64,000 nt of DNA from Montifringilla adamsi (lineage: Eukaryota; Chordata; Aves; Passeriformes; Passeridae): positions 9,413,784 through 9,477,783 of the forward strand of contig JAGGNK010006559.1 of the NCBI GenBank assembly GCA_017590115.1, read 5' to 3'. Both the position numbers and the translations under genes were made by a program. Shown in pieces: positions 27,263 to 39,121 of this stretch. Each line of letters opens with the position of its first letter. Positions within the stretch are counted from its first letter, which is position 1. The notes below the pieces were generated by a model. That model worked only from the letters and a program-made list of their open reading frames with translations, did not search any database and was not told where the DNA came from.

Positions 27263-28439
27263 AAAGAACGGGCTGCAAGCTTAAATGAAGCTGGCATGCA
27301 GACTTGATTTTGTTTTGTCATAAATAGGTATTTTGCCATTGAGGTATAATAGACTTTCAAAGAAATCCAAATGAATATCATATATTTCAACAACTGCAGA
27401 ATTACCTTATCATATGGACGTCAGGGAAAAGTATGGTACCTGCATGATTTTTCTATAGTATAGGTCCAGAATTATTATCTTCAAATATTCTGTAATGGAA
27501 CTAGAGATTTTTAGGCTGGGGCAATTCAGCAGGTACCATAACACATATTTGTGCCAAGACATTGTTTGGAGTGCATCTGTCCCTTCTAGCTACTAATCCT
27601 CATATTTCTACAAATTCCTATTCTAACAACTTTCTTTTCTTAATCCTGTCTCTTTATTCCCTTGCTGTCTTTCCTATTGTGTTGGAGTCCTCAAATGGAA
27701 ACTTTAAATCTTCTTTATTATAGAAATAGTGCATAGCCTGCCCATGAAAAATTCAATGACCATTTTATATAGAGAAACAGCTAAAAGAGCATTTGAAATT
27801 AACTATACAGAGTAGCCTGCAAATGGAGAGAATACTTTATACTGTTAAATTGACTATATTTTAGGCTCCTAATGTGTGTCCTAAGTAGTGACTTACAATC
27901 TGTCTTGTATCAGCCTAACTCTCACTCCATTTTAGGTTAATCTACATTATTGGCCTTACCTATTTAGAAGTACTAATACGTGATCCTACTCCCAGCAATT
28001 TTACAATTTAAGCTGTAAAAATCTACTATTTAAAAGAATTTATTTTTATTATTGGTTTTGAATGTTCAGCATATCAATAGTAAATTTCAAATCTAGAAAG
28101 AAAAATATTCTGCTTATGGGATCTATTGTCAAAATAATTCATAGCAATTCAGTATTTTTACACTGAAAACTACTGGTTTCATTTTTACTACTGAGCAGAT
28201 TTAATTCTGTTTTCTGATAGTTCTCAGTAATCATATCTAAAGCAGGTAAAGCTAGAGCCTAAGTTCAGGCTTTACCCTTATGTCAATGCTACTGTCTTAA
28301 GTGTTACTGGTTGAGAGCCAACCCGTATGTTTTAAACTTAAAAAAATTTCTAGGGGGGAAATTTGTTAGTTGTGGAACTTATGAAGCACCTTGATTAGGT
28401 GTCAGTCCTTTTTTTTCCCCTCCACATGAATAAAAGCAA
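27263..28439. other. AT-rich noncoding stretch, no gene seen
   Basis: No gene or repeat family recognised. Confidence 0.5.
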
Positions 28440-28640
28440 ACTTTTCCCATAGAACTGTAAATCCTGTGAAACGGCTGCCATGAAAATGTGGGGTCACAGT
28501 CTACTTTACAGCACGGCTGGTAATAAATGGCAAGTGCTTACCCATAGGACAACAATTCACAGCAATTTCTTTTTACTGCGACTGGTACTTGTGACTGCAA
28601 GGTGAGAGGCTGTGAATGTGCAGAGCATTTAAAGCCTTGA
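28440..28640. promoter_or_regulatory. Candidate conserved noncoding element (weak)
   Basis: This short stretch keeps three CpGs (about 28472, 28514 and 28579) in a CpG-poor region. It repeats the word ACGGCTG and lacks homopolymers over most of its length. Retained CpGs and motif-like words suggest constraint, but the evidence is thin. Confidence 0.15.
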
Positions 28641-30315
28641 GTATCTTGTTTATTAACCCAGAATTTTAACTATTCACATTACAGACAGGCTTCTATATTT
28701 GTAGTGTGATATTTTAAGGTAAAAGATGTGTCAAGTTTCACATAGAAAAAAGGGGTTTTTCCAAATGTATTTGGTTTGTATTTTTTTTAACTTTTCCTTT
28801 AAATTGCTTGGGTTTGACCAGTACAGTAATTTTTTTTGTCAAAGAAGAATAATTACCTGTCCAGATAACTATGAACATAAATTGTTATTAGACTCAATAT
28901 GCGAAGGCTAAAGAATATAATTTTATACATACAGTTAATTTTATCAGCACAAAAATGATACAATTCTGCTTTATGAAGCCTGTGTCTAAAACAAAGTAGA
29001 TATTGCTCTTAAACACTTCTTCCCCAGGTAAAACGTATTTAAAACAAAAAAAAAAAAATCTTGCAAAAACAGGGTTAGAACTTGGCACCTATCACAAGTC
29101 CTAGGGTAAATTAATATAATAGAAGTATATTTAATGTTAGTTATCACTATCTAATAATTACATAAAATATTCAGGAGTATTATGGTATTTATGCAATAAT
29201 CATTAAATATTTGCATTCTTATTTTAAAGTATGGAGAGTAAGGAATTTGGTTTTTTGTTTTTTTTAAATTACAGAAATTCCATTATTTATTCTTTAAGTG
29301 AATATATCAAGCCAACAGTGTTCTGTCTCTTTCTGGGATTTTTTGAAAATGTGTTCCCTTTTAGCCCATTAGTGTATAAAATGCAACAGGAGTCATCAGC
29401 TGATATATCAGGAAGACAAAACACTTGTGTATAAAGTTGTTTCAATAACACAGCTGAAAGAGCTTATAATACCACATACTTTGATGAGTTAGTGAACCTT
29501 GCATTATTAATAAAGAAGCAGTTTGGTGAGGAAATATTGCTTTAAATGAAATATGAACGCATAGCTTGTGCATCAGAGCAGCACTTAGTTTTACTTGCAC
29601 ATTTACAGATAATGAAGCTATAATAAAGTTGAGATCAAATTAAAAACATGAGATTAAAACATTGAGTACTACTTTGCATTTTGTAGATCGCTTTTGCTGC
29701 TGTCTTGTACTCAGAATTCTCAAGGTCTTAAACACTGGCTATGATAAATGTAATAGTATTAAATTTTTCAGTTTATTGTGATATATTTTATTGTCCTAAT
29801 TGTTTTTTTGAGATGCTGAAAAACAGAACAACCAAAGAAAATCAGAATAAAAACACACGAGATATCTATAGCCATGGGAAAAAAACATAGAATTACATGG
29901 GCAACCATAAATTGAAATATTTCCATTTGACAGTAATCATCAATGAATAAAAAATATACTTTATCAGAGATTGCTATGACTCTTCTATATGGACTTTATA
30001 ATCAATCAATAAAATAACTTTATTGGAATAAATATGTTATTTTTCTCTGATGATGATTTGTTTATGGCCCTGATTTTCCAGCATATATATGTCATGAAAT
30101 ATCCACTCTATTGTTACTGCATTTGGGGAGTTTTTGTATTACCTCTCTGATTAATAAGTCCATAATTTTAAAACTGACTTTACAAGGTGAAATGAAAACA
30201 AATGTCTAAGTATAAAATTTCTGCTATTATGTAATTAGTATTTTTCCAGCCATAATATTTTTTGTGTTTAATCCCAAATTAATATTTTAAATTGTTTGTG
30301 TGTTTATGAAAATCT
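28641..30315. other. AT-rich noncoding stretch, no gene seen
   Basis: No gene seen. Short frames around 28726-29434 are rich in phenylalanine and asparagine from AT-rich codons and have no recognisable domain. Confidence 0.5.
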
Positions 30316-30872
30316 TGTGGTGGGTTGATCTTTGCTGGTTGCCAGGTGCTCACCAAGCCTCTTTATTACTGCCTTACTTGACTGGGGTGGGGGAGAAAAT
30401 AAGATGGAGGAAAACCCCTAACTTTTAGGTCAAGACAAAGGCATTTTACTAGAATAAAGGAAGAATACCAAAAAATTTTCTTCTATACTTCTGATCAGCA
30501 AATAATACCTGTCCATCTCCCAGGGAGTCAGGCTTCAGCACACATAGCACTTGTTCTTGAAGGAAAACACTATAAGTAACAAACACCCCTCCTCTTTTCT
30601 TAGCTTGTATATCTGAGCAGATGCCATAAGGCATGGAATATCCTCTTGGCGAGTTTAAATCAGCTGTCCTGGCTGTGTCTATTCCCAAGATCTTGCCCAC
30701 CCCTAGCCTAGTGCTGTGTGGGGAAGGTTGGACAGACAGAGCTGATGCTGTGCCAGCATTGCTCAGCAGTAGCCAAAAATCTGGCATATCTGACACCTTT
30801 CTAGGTACCAATGGAAAGCACAGCACTATGAGGGCTGCTGTGGGGAATAGCATCTCGGCTAGACCCAACACA
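30316..30872 (-). mobile_element. ERVL-like solo LTR, near complete
   Basis: The element begins TGTGGTGGGTTGATC and ends AGACCCAACACA, so it has TG...CA termini. The left end is homologous to the reverse of the U5 end at 39514, through GGTTGCCAGGTGCTCACC. The interior words CATGGAATATCCTCTTGG and CAGCTGTCCTGGCTGTGTC match what I recall of an abundant avian LTR family. Length is 557 bp. The flanks AATCT and AATGC match at only three of five positions, so a target duplication is not proven. The 140-codon minus frame inside opens at GTG and is not a gene. There is no internal retroviral sequence, so this is a solo LTR. Confidence 0.72.
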
Positions 30873-33539
30873 AATGCATACTTGTATGTAAAAACACTTT
30901 TTTTTTTTCTTATGTGTGTATGTATTTATGATACCTGAAAAGACAAAAAAAATTGAAGTAAATGTTCTTTTGGGTTATTAAAAGCAACAGTCAGAATTAA
31001 AGGGATTCTAATATGGATTTTCACATAAGTAATATTATGTCGTTTACATGATCCTTCTGAAAAGCAGTTTTCAGAAGACTGACAAGAAAAGGTTTTTGTA
31101 GTAAAACAGAATAGAAGAATATCTTTAGACAAATAAATATTAAAAGCAATCAGTTTGAACTTAGGAAACCTGGAGATGGCTAGATAAGTTTGTATCACTT
31201 TGGTACATGAAATAGAAAAACTCATTTAAACAACATATTAAGAAAGAAAATATCAATGTTTTAATCTATAAGATTTCATCCCTAACCCCTTGAATTTGCC
31301 AAAAGTAGCAAATGAATTTTGCAACAGCTAGGAATGGGATGGTTGGTGTAAGATAAGAACATTTTCTTCAGAGGGTGTCTTTCAAAATGTTTCTCAGTTG
31401 AATAACTTGGAACAGTTTCAGCCAGTGTGCACAGGACATGGCTAAAGAGAGACAGAGGTTCTTTATAATTTAGAACATTGCCTAGATACTTTGTGTTGCT
31501 GGGCTGACTAGTAACACTGATAAAACAATAATAAGATGCAAATCACCTTGAAAAATATTACTGGACTACCTATATAAAAGACTCAAGCAAATAATTATTT
31601 TTTAAAATCTTTTTCTTTTAACATTTTTTTTTTAATTCAAGGATCTTCAGAAGTTTAAAATTAAACTTGCATTTATAATGAATTGTAGTGTATAGTAATT
31701 GAATTCTGTGAACTGCACCCTTGAAAAACACTCCATTGTCAAGTTATGCTTAAGTAAGGATTGTATCCATTTACTGAAATGCTTTTCCATATTCTTTATT
31801 CCATACTGTTCCACAGAAGGTGATTATAATTAGGCAGTGTTGACTTATATAAAATCACCATTTTAGGATGTATTTGGTTTTTTCCTTTTTTTATGTTCAC
31901 CATTTACATTCTCAGTGAATCTGTTTCTTAACACAAACATATTTTTTCTCAATCATATGAGAAATTAGGACATAGGAAAAGTGCATTAGTTTTACATTTT
32001 GAACATTAAAATTCTACAATAAGTATTGATTCACAGCTAATGAATTATCCAGTAATAATTCAAATTTGCTATGACACTTGTGTTTAAAGTGAAAGCACTA
32101 AAAGCCTGCACACTTTCTTGCAAAGACTTATGAAGTATCCAGGAATCACCTTTCTTAGCTTTCAGAAGTTCCATATTTCCTTGAAAGTATGATGAAAGTA
32201 TGTGTGTACAAAAATAAATGATCAATCTGTTTCTGATCATTATTTAAGAATTGTGGGAAAAAAAAAATAGAAGACCACATATAAAAGATTGTATGATACA
32301 GCAAATAAATGCCTTTGAATAGCTGATGTAGTGTCATTCCTGTAATGGAAAAAAAAGTACCAAAAAATGTAATACTTTGTATATAAAATAGCATTCAGCT
32401 GTAAGATTTACTTAAAAATAAATGTCTTCAAACAGGACTTTTTGAAACAAATCATAACTCTTAAACACTTCTTGCATGTTTGCTGACAGAGCACACTGTG
32501 AACCATACAAAATCAACATACACTCCTAATATTGGATATATTAGAGAAGAAGCAGGATTATTTACCATGAGCTAAGCACGGTGAGCATTCTAGCATAATT
32601 TTTTTTTTATGAGAACATACTTGCATCTGCCAACTTGGAATTTATGTGTAGAGATAAACAGAACCCTTTGCAATATTCTAGTAAAATCAAATGCCTGGGT
32701 TACTGGCTATGCTCTGGATCTGACTTTTATATAGGCATCAGCGGAGCACTGGCTTAAAGAGTACTTGACCCTTCCTATTAAAGCATTCAGGTGCAGGAAG
32801 GCTCCAGTCACCCTGGATTGAGGTCAGATTGAATTTGTTAGGAGGTGCTGGAGCTCCCTCTGGCTCACACTTGTGCAGTTTCCTCCACCACATCATCACT
32901 TATCAGCATGAGGCACCCCTTCAGGTTTCTCAGTTTTCCAGGTATACGCCAATGATTCCGGATCTTGCAACCAGTTTCCAGAAACTTCCAGAGCAGAACC
33001 CAAAGCCTGTTGCACAAAAACTGTGGTATCTGGTGGCTCCTCTGCAAGCTGCTCTCCAGGACTGTTCAATTATTCTCCATCAGTGTTACCCATTTAAGCT
33101 GACAATTTTTCTCACACGTCTTTGACATGGCAAAGTTTTTCCTCTCCTGCTTTTCCTGTGAAGGACTGGCAGTTCTCAGCTTTACCAGCATTCACAGGAT
33201 AATCCAAAAGCTATCAAACTACTGAAGAATGTAGAAATCAATAACTTAGTAGACTTTTAATTTAAAAGAAGTTTAAATGAAATGCTGGAATGGTACGAAA
33301 ATACTAACATTAATGCTATTGCTTTGTTTTGCTAAAAGCAGTAATAATTAATATATTATTGAACTCAAAGATTTACTAAAACTTGTAAAGAACAAAATTC
33401 TAACCCATACCAATAATACATTAAGGACCTTGGAAAATGAATTGTGTGAAAGTGAATAATGATGAGACCATAGTAACAACCCCTGTACCACTCCACTGAA
33501 TAATATTAAAAAAAAAAATAAAATCTTGATGCTCTACAG
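30873..33539. other. Noncoding stretch, no gene recognised
   Basis: Mostly AT-rich. The part at 32720-33125 is richer in GC and carries a 98-codon plus-strand frame that opens at TTG and a 60-codon antisense frame. Neither resembles a known protein. It could be an unrecognised repeat or a noncoding exon. Confidence 0.4.
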
Positions 33540-33665
33540 AAATAAGGTCATACTCGATGCCATTTGTTTATGCAAATGACCAGCTACTGATGCAGAACTG
33601 TGTAATGGCTAACAAAGCTGCTCACATCTGCCAGCCTAATGGAAATGGCTTTAAAAGTACAAAAA
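33540..33665. promoter_or_regulatory. Candidate enhancer-like conserved element
   Basis: A compact cluster of recognisable motifs: a perfect octamer ATGCAAAT (POU factor site) at 33570-33577, an AACAAAG SOX-like site at about 33611-33617 and a CATCTG E-box at 33625-33630. It has almost no low-complexity sequence. POU plus SOX plus E-box spacing is typical of neural developmental enhancers, but function is inferred only. Confidence 0.28.
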
Positions 33666-33912
33666 GTCCTTCCTTGAGAAGAGCTGGTTGTGCTGACTTT
33701 GGTGTGCAGAAGTGATCACCCAGCGCCTGTTACTCTACTGTTACATGTACAAGCATATCTCCTTGTGAGGAAACTGCACCTTAGTATGTGGAACAAGGCT
33801 TTGTTGCTTGAGTTTGCTCTGATTACTCACCATTCAGAAGTGTCTGGTAAAGATAATGAAAATATAATCTAAAAATGTTCCCAGCACATTTGGTTTCATT
33901 TCCTTTACCCAT
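33666..33912. other. Noncoding spacer, no gene seen
   Basis: The 60-codon frame at 33690-33872 has no recognisable domain. Nothing else is visible before the microsatellite. Confidence 0.4.
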
Positions 33913-34010
33913 TTCCTTCCTTCCTTCCTTCCTTCCTTCCTTCCTTCCTTCCACCCCTTTGCCCCTTCCTTCCTTCCTTCTGCCCCTTCCTTCTGCCCCT
34001 TCCTTCACCA
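33913..34010. repeat. TTCC microsatellite with degenerate CT-rich extension
   Basis: Ten exact TTCC units fill 33913-33952, followed by interrupted CCTTCC and TGCCCC units to about 34010. Open frames on both strands here are repeat artefacts (proline, serine and phenylalanine on one strand; glycine, lysine and glutamate on the other). The purine/pyrimidine strand asymmetry could support triplex structures. Confidence 0.93.
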
Positions 34011-37000
34011 TTTACTTCCTTTCTTCTTCTTCTGTGTTGCCTGTTGCACAGCAATGCCTTAAAGAGAAATGACAACAGCTATTGGTTAAAATTTATTCAG
34101 TACTCATAAATACTGATAAATACTGTAATGATCAGCTAACTTATCATTTACACTTGCCAATATCTAGCAATATCCAGTCTATCTGGGTTTTGGTTTTGGT
34201 TTAGTTTTTATGGGTTTCAATGCAGACAGATAATATACAAAAGCAGCTCTTCTGCAGACAGAAGTTGAGGGTACTGGTGTCCATGGTAATGGCAGAAGTC
34301 AATAAAACAGTGGAACTGGAAGAAACTAGATGTTGATTCAAACTCCATGCTTTTGGAAACTAAAACCTTAAGTACTCAATTATCTGGTGAAATTAAATCA
34401 ACACTGCTTTTCTTCTTTCTTTTCATACATATGTTATCCTGCAGTTGCCAGAGAATGAGCACATCATTAGCTGAAAATACTTTCTGAATTGCTAGCTTAA
34501 ATTATTATCAAAAAGATGCAATAATATAATATATCTTGTCAGAAATACAGTTCTTGATTAAACCTTGACTCAATCTCTTTTTCTTCTGAACAGAGAGGCC
34601 TTTGGTAGGTTCTTACATGAAGAAGATTCCACATTACTGTTCCTGAGATCTATCCATAAATTAGGGTAAATTAACTACACTTCATTAAGATTTAATGGTG
34701 CTAGTAGAGTGGGATATTATCCATTCATGTGGTGGCAGAACACTCAATTTGTCTTTACAGAATTGACGTACCCATTTGAGTGCACACATAATAAACAACC
34801 TCATATCGTTGGCAATGAAAAAACAGTAAGGATTGTATCTTTCATATAATTTTTCACTCAAATTTCAGATTCAGTCTTGTTGCATGACATCAGTGCTTGA
34901 AAGTAGATATTTTCAGTCAAATCTATGCCTTGGTAGAAGTCTATCAGTATGAAACAATTGCAGGAAACCATACCTGAGGCAGGACGCTTTTTTGGTAGAA
35001 ATTATGTATGTTTCAGTGAAGTGATTTTAAAAATCTATAGTATGTTTTGCAGGCGTACAATTTTCTTTATATTCAGAAGTTACTAAACACACACACTCCT
35101 ACATGCATATACACATTATTTACAATGCTTATAAGTATTTTCAATTAAAACATAAGTTGATTTTTCAAGTCAAATTATTAGTAGGACAATAGGACTTTTA
35201 AAGGTTACAGAAGATAATCTCATTGTAGGAGTCATTGAGCTGCCATTGCATTAATACCATTCAATAAGACAGTCAGGGACAGCCAACAAGTCTTATCCTC
35301 TTCTCCTCTCTCCTTTTCTCTAATTATGTTTTTAGTGCTTTTATTTCATAAATTAATATTTTTTGGTACAAAGTTGCTTATAGTTTCCCAAATATATTTC
35401 AAGGATTATAATGTGTTGTTCTGATGCGCTATTTTAATACGGTTGACTATGAGAAAAACATTCACTGAAATAATAGCAATCTTGTGTGAAGATATATTCT
35501 AAATGTGCTCCTAGAGCCTAGATTAGAATTTACGTTGAGTACTTAAGTGAAAATGCTCTATATCTCATTAGCACTCTGTGAGCTATTCAATTCTTTTGCT
35601 ATAAATATCTTTAGGGAAAAAAAATGAATGTCTATGAAACTGTTGGCTCTGCAGCTGATCAGCTTTGCTTTTAATATGTACTGATGTCAACCAGTTGTAA
35701 GAAAGAAAAGGACAATAGAAAGACCAGTTGCCAAACAATTTGCACTCCCTGTAGTGAGGCAATTATTCCCTTGGAGGCTCTTATCATCTTTATAACATGA
35801 ATTCTGCACAAGCTTCAAATGTACTAAGCGCTTTCTACTGCATTACTGGCACTGTAGTTCACACTAGGGATACAAATTACAGAGGAAGAGGGCTGAAACA
35901 AATCTGTGTCACTGACATGAAAATTAATAGACCACCCTTCTAATCTCAAATTCTCAGTTCTGAGAGAAGTTGCAATTTTATAAATGCAAACATGTCCTAC
36001 GCGATGGGGGTGAGTGGAGGGATATATAAAAAACCAGCAACTTTTTCACATTTAAACAATGAATATTTGCAAGAAATCCCCACCTTTATCAAGAAGTACA
36101 AAGTTGCAGTTGGATATCACAATATTAAAGGAGGGAACAAAATCTCCTAGAAGGAAATATTGCCATTCTGAAGTTGTGAAACATATTTCAGAAGGCAGAA
36201 GATCACTTTATTGTCATTGTTTTTTCTTGCTCAAGTGTAATCAGCATGGCAACTTAGCAAGGGCGGTTACCTTTACCAATGGCAGCTGGTAATACCTTTA
36301 TGTTTAATAATAAAAATATAAGAAGATTTCCATATCTCTGATCTAAACATGATATTGACTTAGTCACAAAGACATATTTCTAGGATATGACAATGAATAA
36401 GTGACATTAAACATAGCAAAAGGTGATGAACTGTTGCTGCACTTTCTTCTTATCAAGAGAGTAAAGCAAAAGTGTGCTTAGTATGAAATTCATGTATTTT
36501 TAATAATTTCCTTTTTTCTTTATGTTTTTAAGACTGAAAGGTACATGATTTCATACCATTTATTAAGTTGTATACTAATTTGTATCCCTTACTTTTGGAA
36601 AGTTGGGGTTTATATGAGCTTTTTCTTTTTACATATTTGACTTCAGTATAAATTATACTGTTTATTGGTTCAGAAGATGCATAATTTGTGCATGACACCT
36701 AATCACAGCAATTGTACAGGTGCGTTCAGACAAACAGCTGCCCATGAATCTCAGTCAAATGCACTCATAGGATTTCATTGCAGCAACTTCTGTGACAGAA
36801 ATGCAACAGAAACAAGATTTCAATTATTACATGATAAAGATTCATTTCTATTAGTAAATATTTGCAGTCTTGGAAGGAACAATTTTAAACAATGCCTGGC
36901 TTAATATTAGGTTACATGTGCTATTTTTTCCCATTTGCTTTTAGTGCACTCTAACTTAAGCATGGCCTCATATTAGTGCTTGAAACTAAAGATATGTCAC

Positions 37001-37139
37001 GGCTGTTGAATTTTGTCAGACTTGGGTTTTAACTCAGGGCAATGAATGTTGCTAAACCCTTCTACAGTAAGAAACATGTCTGAACAATGACTGAAAGACA
37101 GCTATTACAGGTTCCCAATATTTAGTCCTGCATTTTGTT
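34011..37139. other. AT-rich noncoding stretch, no gene seen
   Basis: No gene or repeat family recognised. The frame at 36665-36904 (79 codons) is not a known protein, though the stretch has mixed-complexity sequence that might be conserved noncoding DNA. Confidence 0.45.
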
Positions 37140-37317
37140 TGTGGTATTAGTTTGTGTGGCCACATTTTGGTATTAGGGGGCTACATGTGACACTTCTGTG
37201 AGAAGTTGCCAGAAGCTTCCTCCCTGTCCAGCAGAGCCAGTGACAGCCAGCTCCAAGATGGGTGTGCCACTGGCCAAGTCTGGGCCAATCAGAAATGGTA
37301 ACACCTCTGTGATAGCC

Positions 37318-37327
37318 TATTTAAGAA
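37318..37327 (+). promoter_or_regulatory. TATA-like box of the ERVL-like LTR
   Basis: TATTTAAGAA lies about 29 bp after a CCAAT box (37285-37289), a normal U3 promoter layout. It belongs to a decayed solo LTR; present activity is unknown. Confidence 0.5.
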
Positions 37328-37879
37328 GGCAAAAAAGTAATTGCACAGATGCAGTTGCAGCCAGAGAAGAGTGGGCTGAGAATATGTGAGGAACAACCTG
37401 CAGACACTGTAGGTCACTGGAGAAGGACGGGGAGTAGGTGCCTCACGCACAGGAGATGAGATAACCTGGCCCATGGCGCAGCTCTTGGTGAGGCAGATGT
37501 GCCCCTGCAGCCCTTGGCGGACCACTGGAATGCAGAGATCCACCTGCAGCCCATGCAGGAGACCCATGCCAGAGCAGGAGGAGGCCTGGGAGAGGGCTGT
37601 GAAGTCATGGGAAATCCATGCTAGAGCAGGGCCCTGGAAGGGACCTGCAGACCCATGAAGAGGGGATCCCAACTGGAGCAGGTTTCCTGATAGCACTTGT
37701 GAGCCTGTGGGGGACCTTGAAGGACTGTATCCAGTGACCCATGTTACAGCAGTTTGTGAAGAATTGCCTGTGGGATGGACTCAAATTGGAGAAGTTTGTG
37801 GAAAACTGTCTCCCGTGGGAGGACCCCCACGCTGGAGCAGGGGAAGGACTCTTCTCCCTGAGCAGTGGAGGAAAAAACC

Positions 37880-37885
37880 AGTGAT
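37880..37885. repeat. Target-site duplication, left copy (AGTGAT)
   Basis: The six bases AGTGAT are repeated exactly at 39184-39189, on both sides of the ERVK-like LTR insertion. A 6-bp duplication is the length usual for ERVK-class elements. Confidence 0.75.
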
Positions 37886-38175
37886 TATTGGAATTTACTA
37901 ATATTGCTGAACAGGATGTGCCTTGGCTTGTCTGTCCCCTGCTGCTGAACCAAATAGCGGCAACTGTTGTTGTGGTGTTTCAGAGACACTATTGGGTAGC
38001 TGTGAGTCGCAGCTGGACACGCAGAGGCAAGTCCAGGCATGCCCGAGCTCCGACGGTTGTGGGATGGAGCTGACCATCGTAGAGTATCGCTCCTCAGGCC
38101 TCCCAGTGCTGGAGAAGCTTTAAGGCAATGGTGAAGGAAGGAGTTGGTTCTGATGGAGGGTGTCAATCCAGAATT

Positions 38176-38181
38176 TTTATT
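38176..38181 (-). terminator. Polyadenylation signal of the ERVK-like LTR
   Basis: AATAAA on the minus strand, 70 bp downstream of the TTAAAA promoter box, consistent with a short R region. Confidence 0.6.
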
Positions 38182-38474
38182 CTGGGCCGCAGGCCCCTGA
38201 ATCTAGCAACAGCTCCAACAGAACTTCCTCACTGTGTCGTTTGCTCGCCCTTTTAACTAGGGCGAGAGGGGGAGAGGAGCAATCCAAGGACCACCAACCA
38301 GGTACTGGAGAGGAGGTCTCATGGAAAAAGGACACCTGGATGGGCCAATGCCCCCCAGGGGTGGAGTGCATCTTTTGAATCTGCCCAATCATTCAATGGC
38401 CTTCTGGAATTCCAGGGTTGATAGACAGTACTCAGCACAGGACAGGGTGGGGGAAAGGAGAGGTGATTGTCACA

Positions 38475-38478
38475 TCGG
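38475..38478. repeat. Target-site duplication, left copy (TCGG)
   Basis: TCGG precedes the class I-like LTR, and TTGG follows it at 39118-39121. The one difference is the C to T change expected from decay of a methylated CpG. Four bases is the duplication length usual for class I (gammaretrovirus-like) elements. Confidence 0.6.
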
Positions 38479-38915
38479 TGTTATATGTATTATGGTAATT
38501 CATGCTGGTAGAGAATGTATATAGATGCATGAAATATGTCTAAGATACAAAATCCTAAAACACACTAGCAGGAGAAAGGGAGTTGCTTCACAGGGTGACA
38601 AAACCACAGCTGGCAGCCAAGAAGGAAGTATGCAATTAGCATATGAAGAGAACCTAGCCGGGCACAGGAGACCTTCCTTCTCACTGGTATGAACAGAAGA
38701 ACGCCCAGCGGTGATGGCCCATGAAGATGTTTATCTTAGAGAAATGCAGCCATCAGGGATATACATTTGAATACTGGATTCCGGTAACCGAAGAATGAAC
38801 ACACATTGGTTCCCGGACAAGGGTTTTGTCCAGCTCAGGACAGAGAATGGAAGCAACATGCATATGGAAAACCCTGAAAGGAGACAAAAAACTCCGCCAG
38901 GGGCTAGAAAAAGGG

Positions 38916-38920
38916 TATAA
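38916..38920 (+). promoter_or_regulatory. TATA box of the class I-like LTR
   Basis: GGGTATAAGAAC is a strong TATA context. It lies 142 bp before the AATAAA signal, giving an R region of the usual order. Confidence 0.65.
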
Positions 38921-39061
38921 GAACAAACTCTGCCAAACTGCATTTGTGAACTGTGGGGGATTCACTGTGATAGAGGCTGAGTCTGTGTTCACCCAGCTCC
39001 GATCCCGGGGTCAGTGCTGTTCCTTGATTGTTGGCTGTCGGGACTGTATATTGGTCACAAA

Positions 39062-39067
39062 ATAAAT
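39062..39067 (+). terminator. Polyadenylation signal of the class I-like LTR
   Basis: AATAAA followed by a T-rich stretch, then the TATAACA terminus. This is the expected 3' processing layout of an LTR. Confidence 0.65.
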
Positions 39068-39121
39068 TACATTTTTATTTTTATTAGATTGGCTGGATTG
39101 ATTTTTACCTATAACATTGGG

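Larger units (their letters stand above)
37140..37885 (+). mobile_element. ERVL-like LTR, 5' part (outer element of a nest)
   Basis: It starts TGTGGTATTAG and carries the order expected of an avian ERVL LTR: GGGGGCTACA, GTGAGAAGTTGCCAGAAGCT, CAGCCAGCTCCAAGATGG, CCAATCAG (CCAAT box at 37285-37289), TATTTAAGAA (TATA-like, 37318-37327), then degenerate tandem blocks built on GGACC/CACGCTGGAGCAG and ending with GGGGAAGGACTCTTCTCCCT. It breaks off at AGTGAT (37880-37885), and the same family pattern resumes after a second AGTGAT at 39184. It is noncoding; many short frames here are shadows. Confidence 0.82.
37886..38478 (-). mobile_element. ERVK-like LTR, main part (middle element of the nest)
   Basis: Read on the minus strand it shows U3, then the promoter-like TTAAAA (plus 38251-38256), CGAGCAAACGACACAGTGAG, the AATAAA polyadenylation signal (plus 38176-38181), then U5 with AGCTTCTCCAGCACTGGGAG and GGAGCGATACTCTACGATGG. 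This order matches a songbird ERVK-type LTR. It is split by another LTR at 38479-39117; its first 62 bp lie at 39122-39183. The outermost bases are TATTG and CAATA rather than a bare TG and CA. No viral coding sequence is present. Confidence 0.78.
38479..39117 (+). mobile_element. Class I (ERV1)-like solo LTR (innermost element)
   Basis: A 639-bp element with perfect 7-bp inverted termini, TGTTATA at the left and TATAACA at the right. It has a TATA box (38916-38920) preceded by U3, and AATAAA at 39062-39067 followed by a T-rich U5 of about 50 bp. It is flanked by TCGG and TTGG and sits inside the ERVK-like LTR. With no internal region, it arose as a solo LTR by recombination between two LTRs. 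Class is inferred from the 4-bp duplication. The short open frames inside are not genes. Confidence 0.82.

Noticed and set aside
30449..30871. 140-codon minus-strand open frame
   Set aside because: It opens at GTG, lies wholly inside the ERVL-like LTR and shows no known domain.
32829..33125. 98-codon open frame in a GC-richer patch
   Set aside because: It opens at TTG, has an antisense frame over it, and resembles no protein I know. The first ATG would leave under 60 codons.
33913..34010. CRISPR-like or satellite array
   Set aside because: It is a simple TTCC microsatellite with no spacers.
37289..37696. 135-codon minus-strand frame and several neighbouring frames on both strands
   Set aside because: They are shadows across the GC-rich tandem blocks of the ERVL-like LTR, antisense to its transcription direction.
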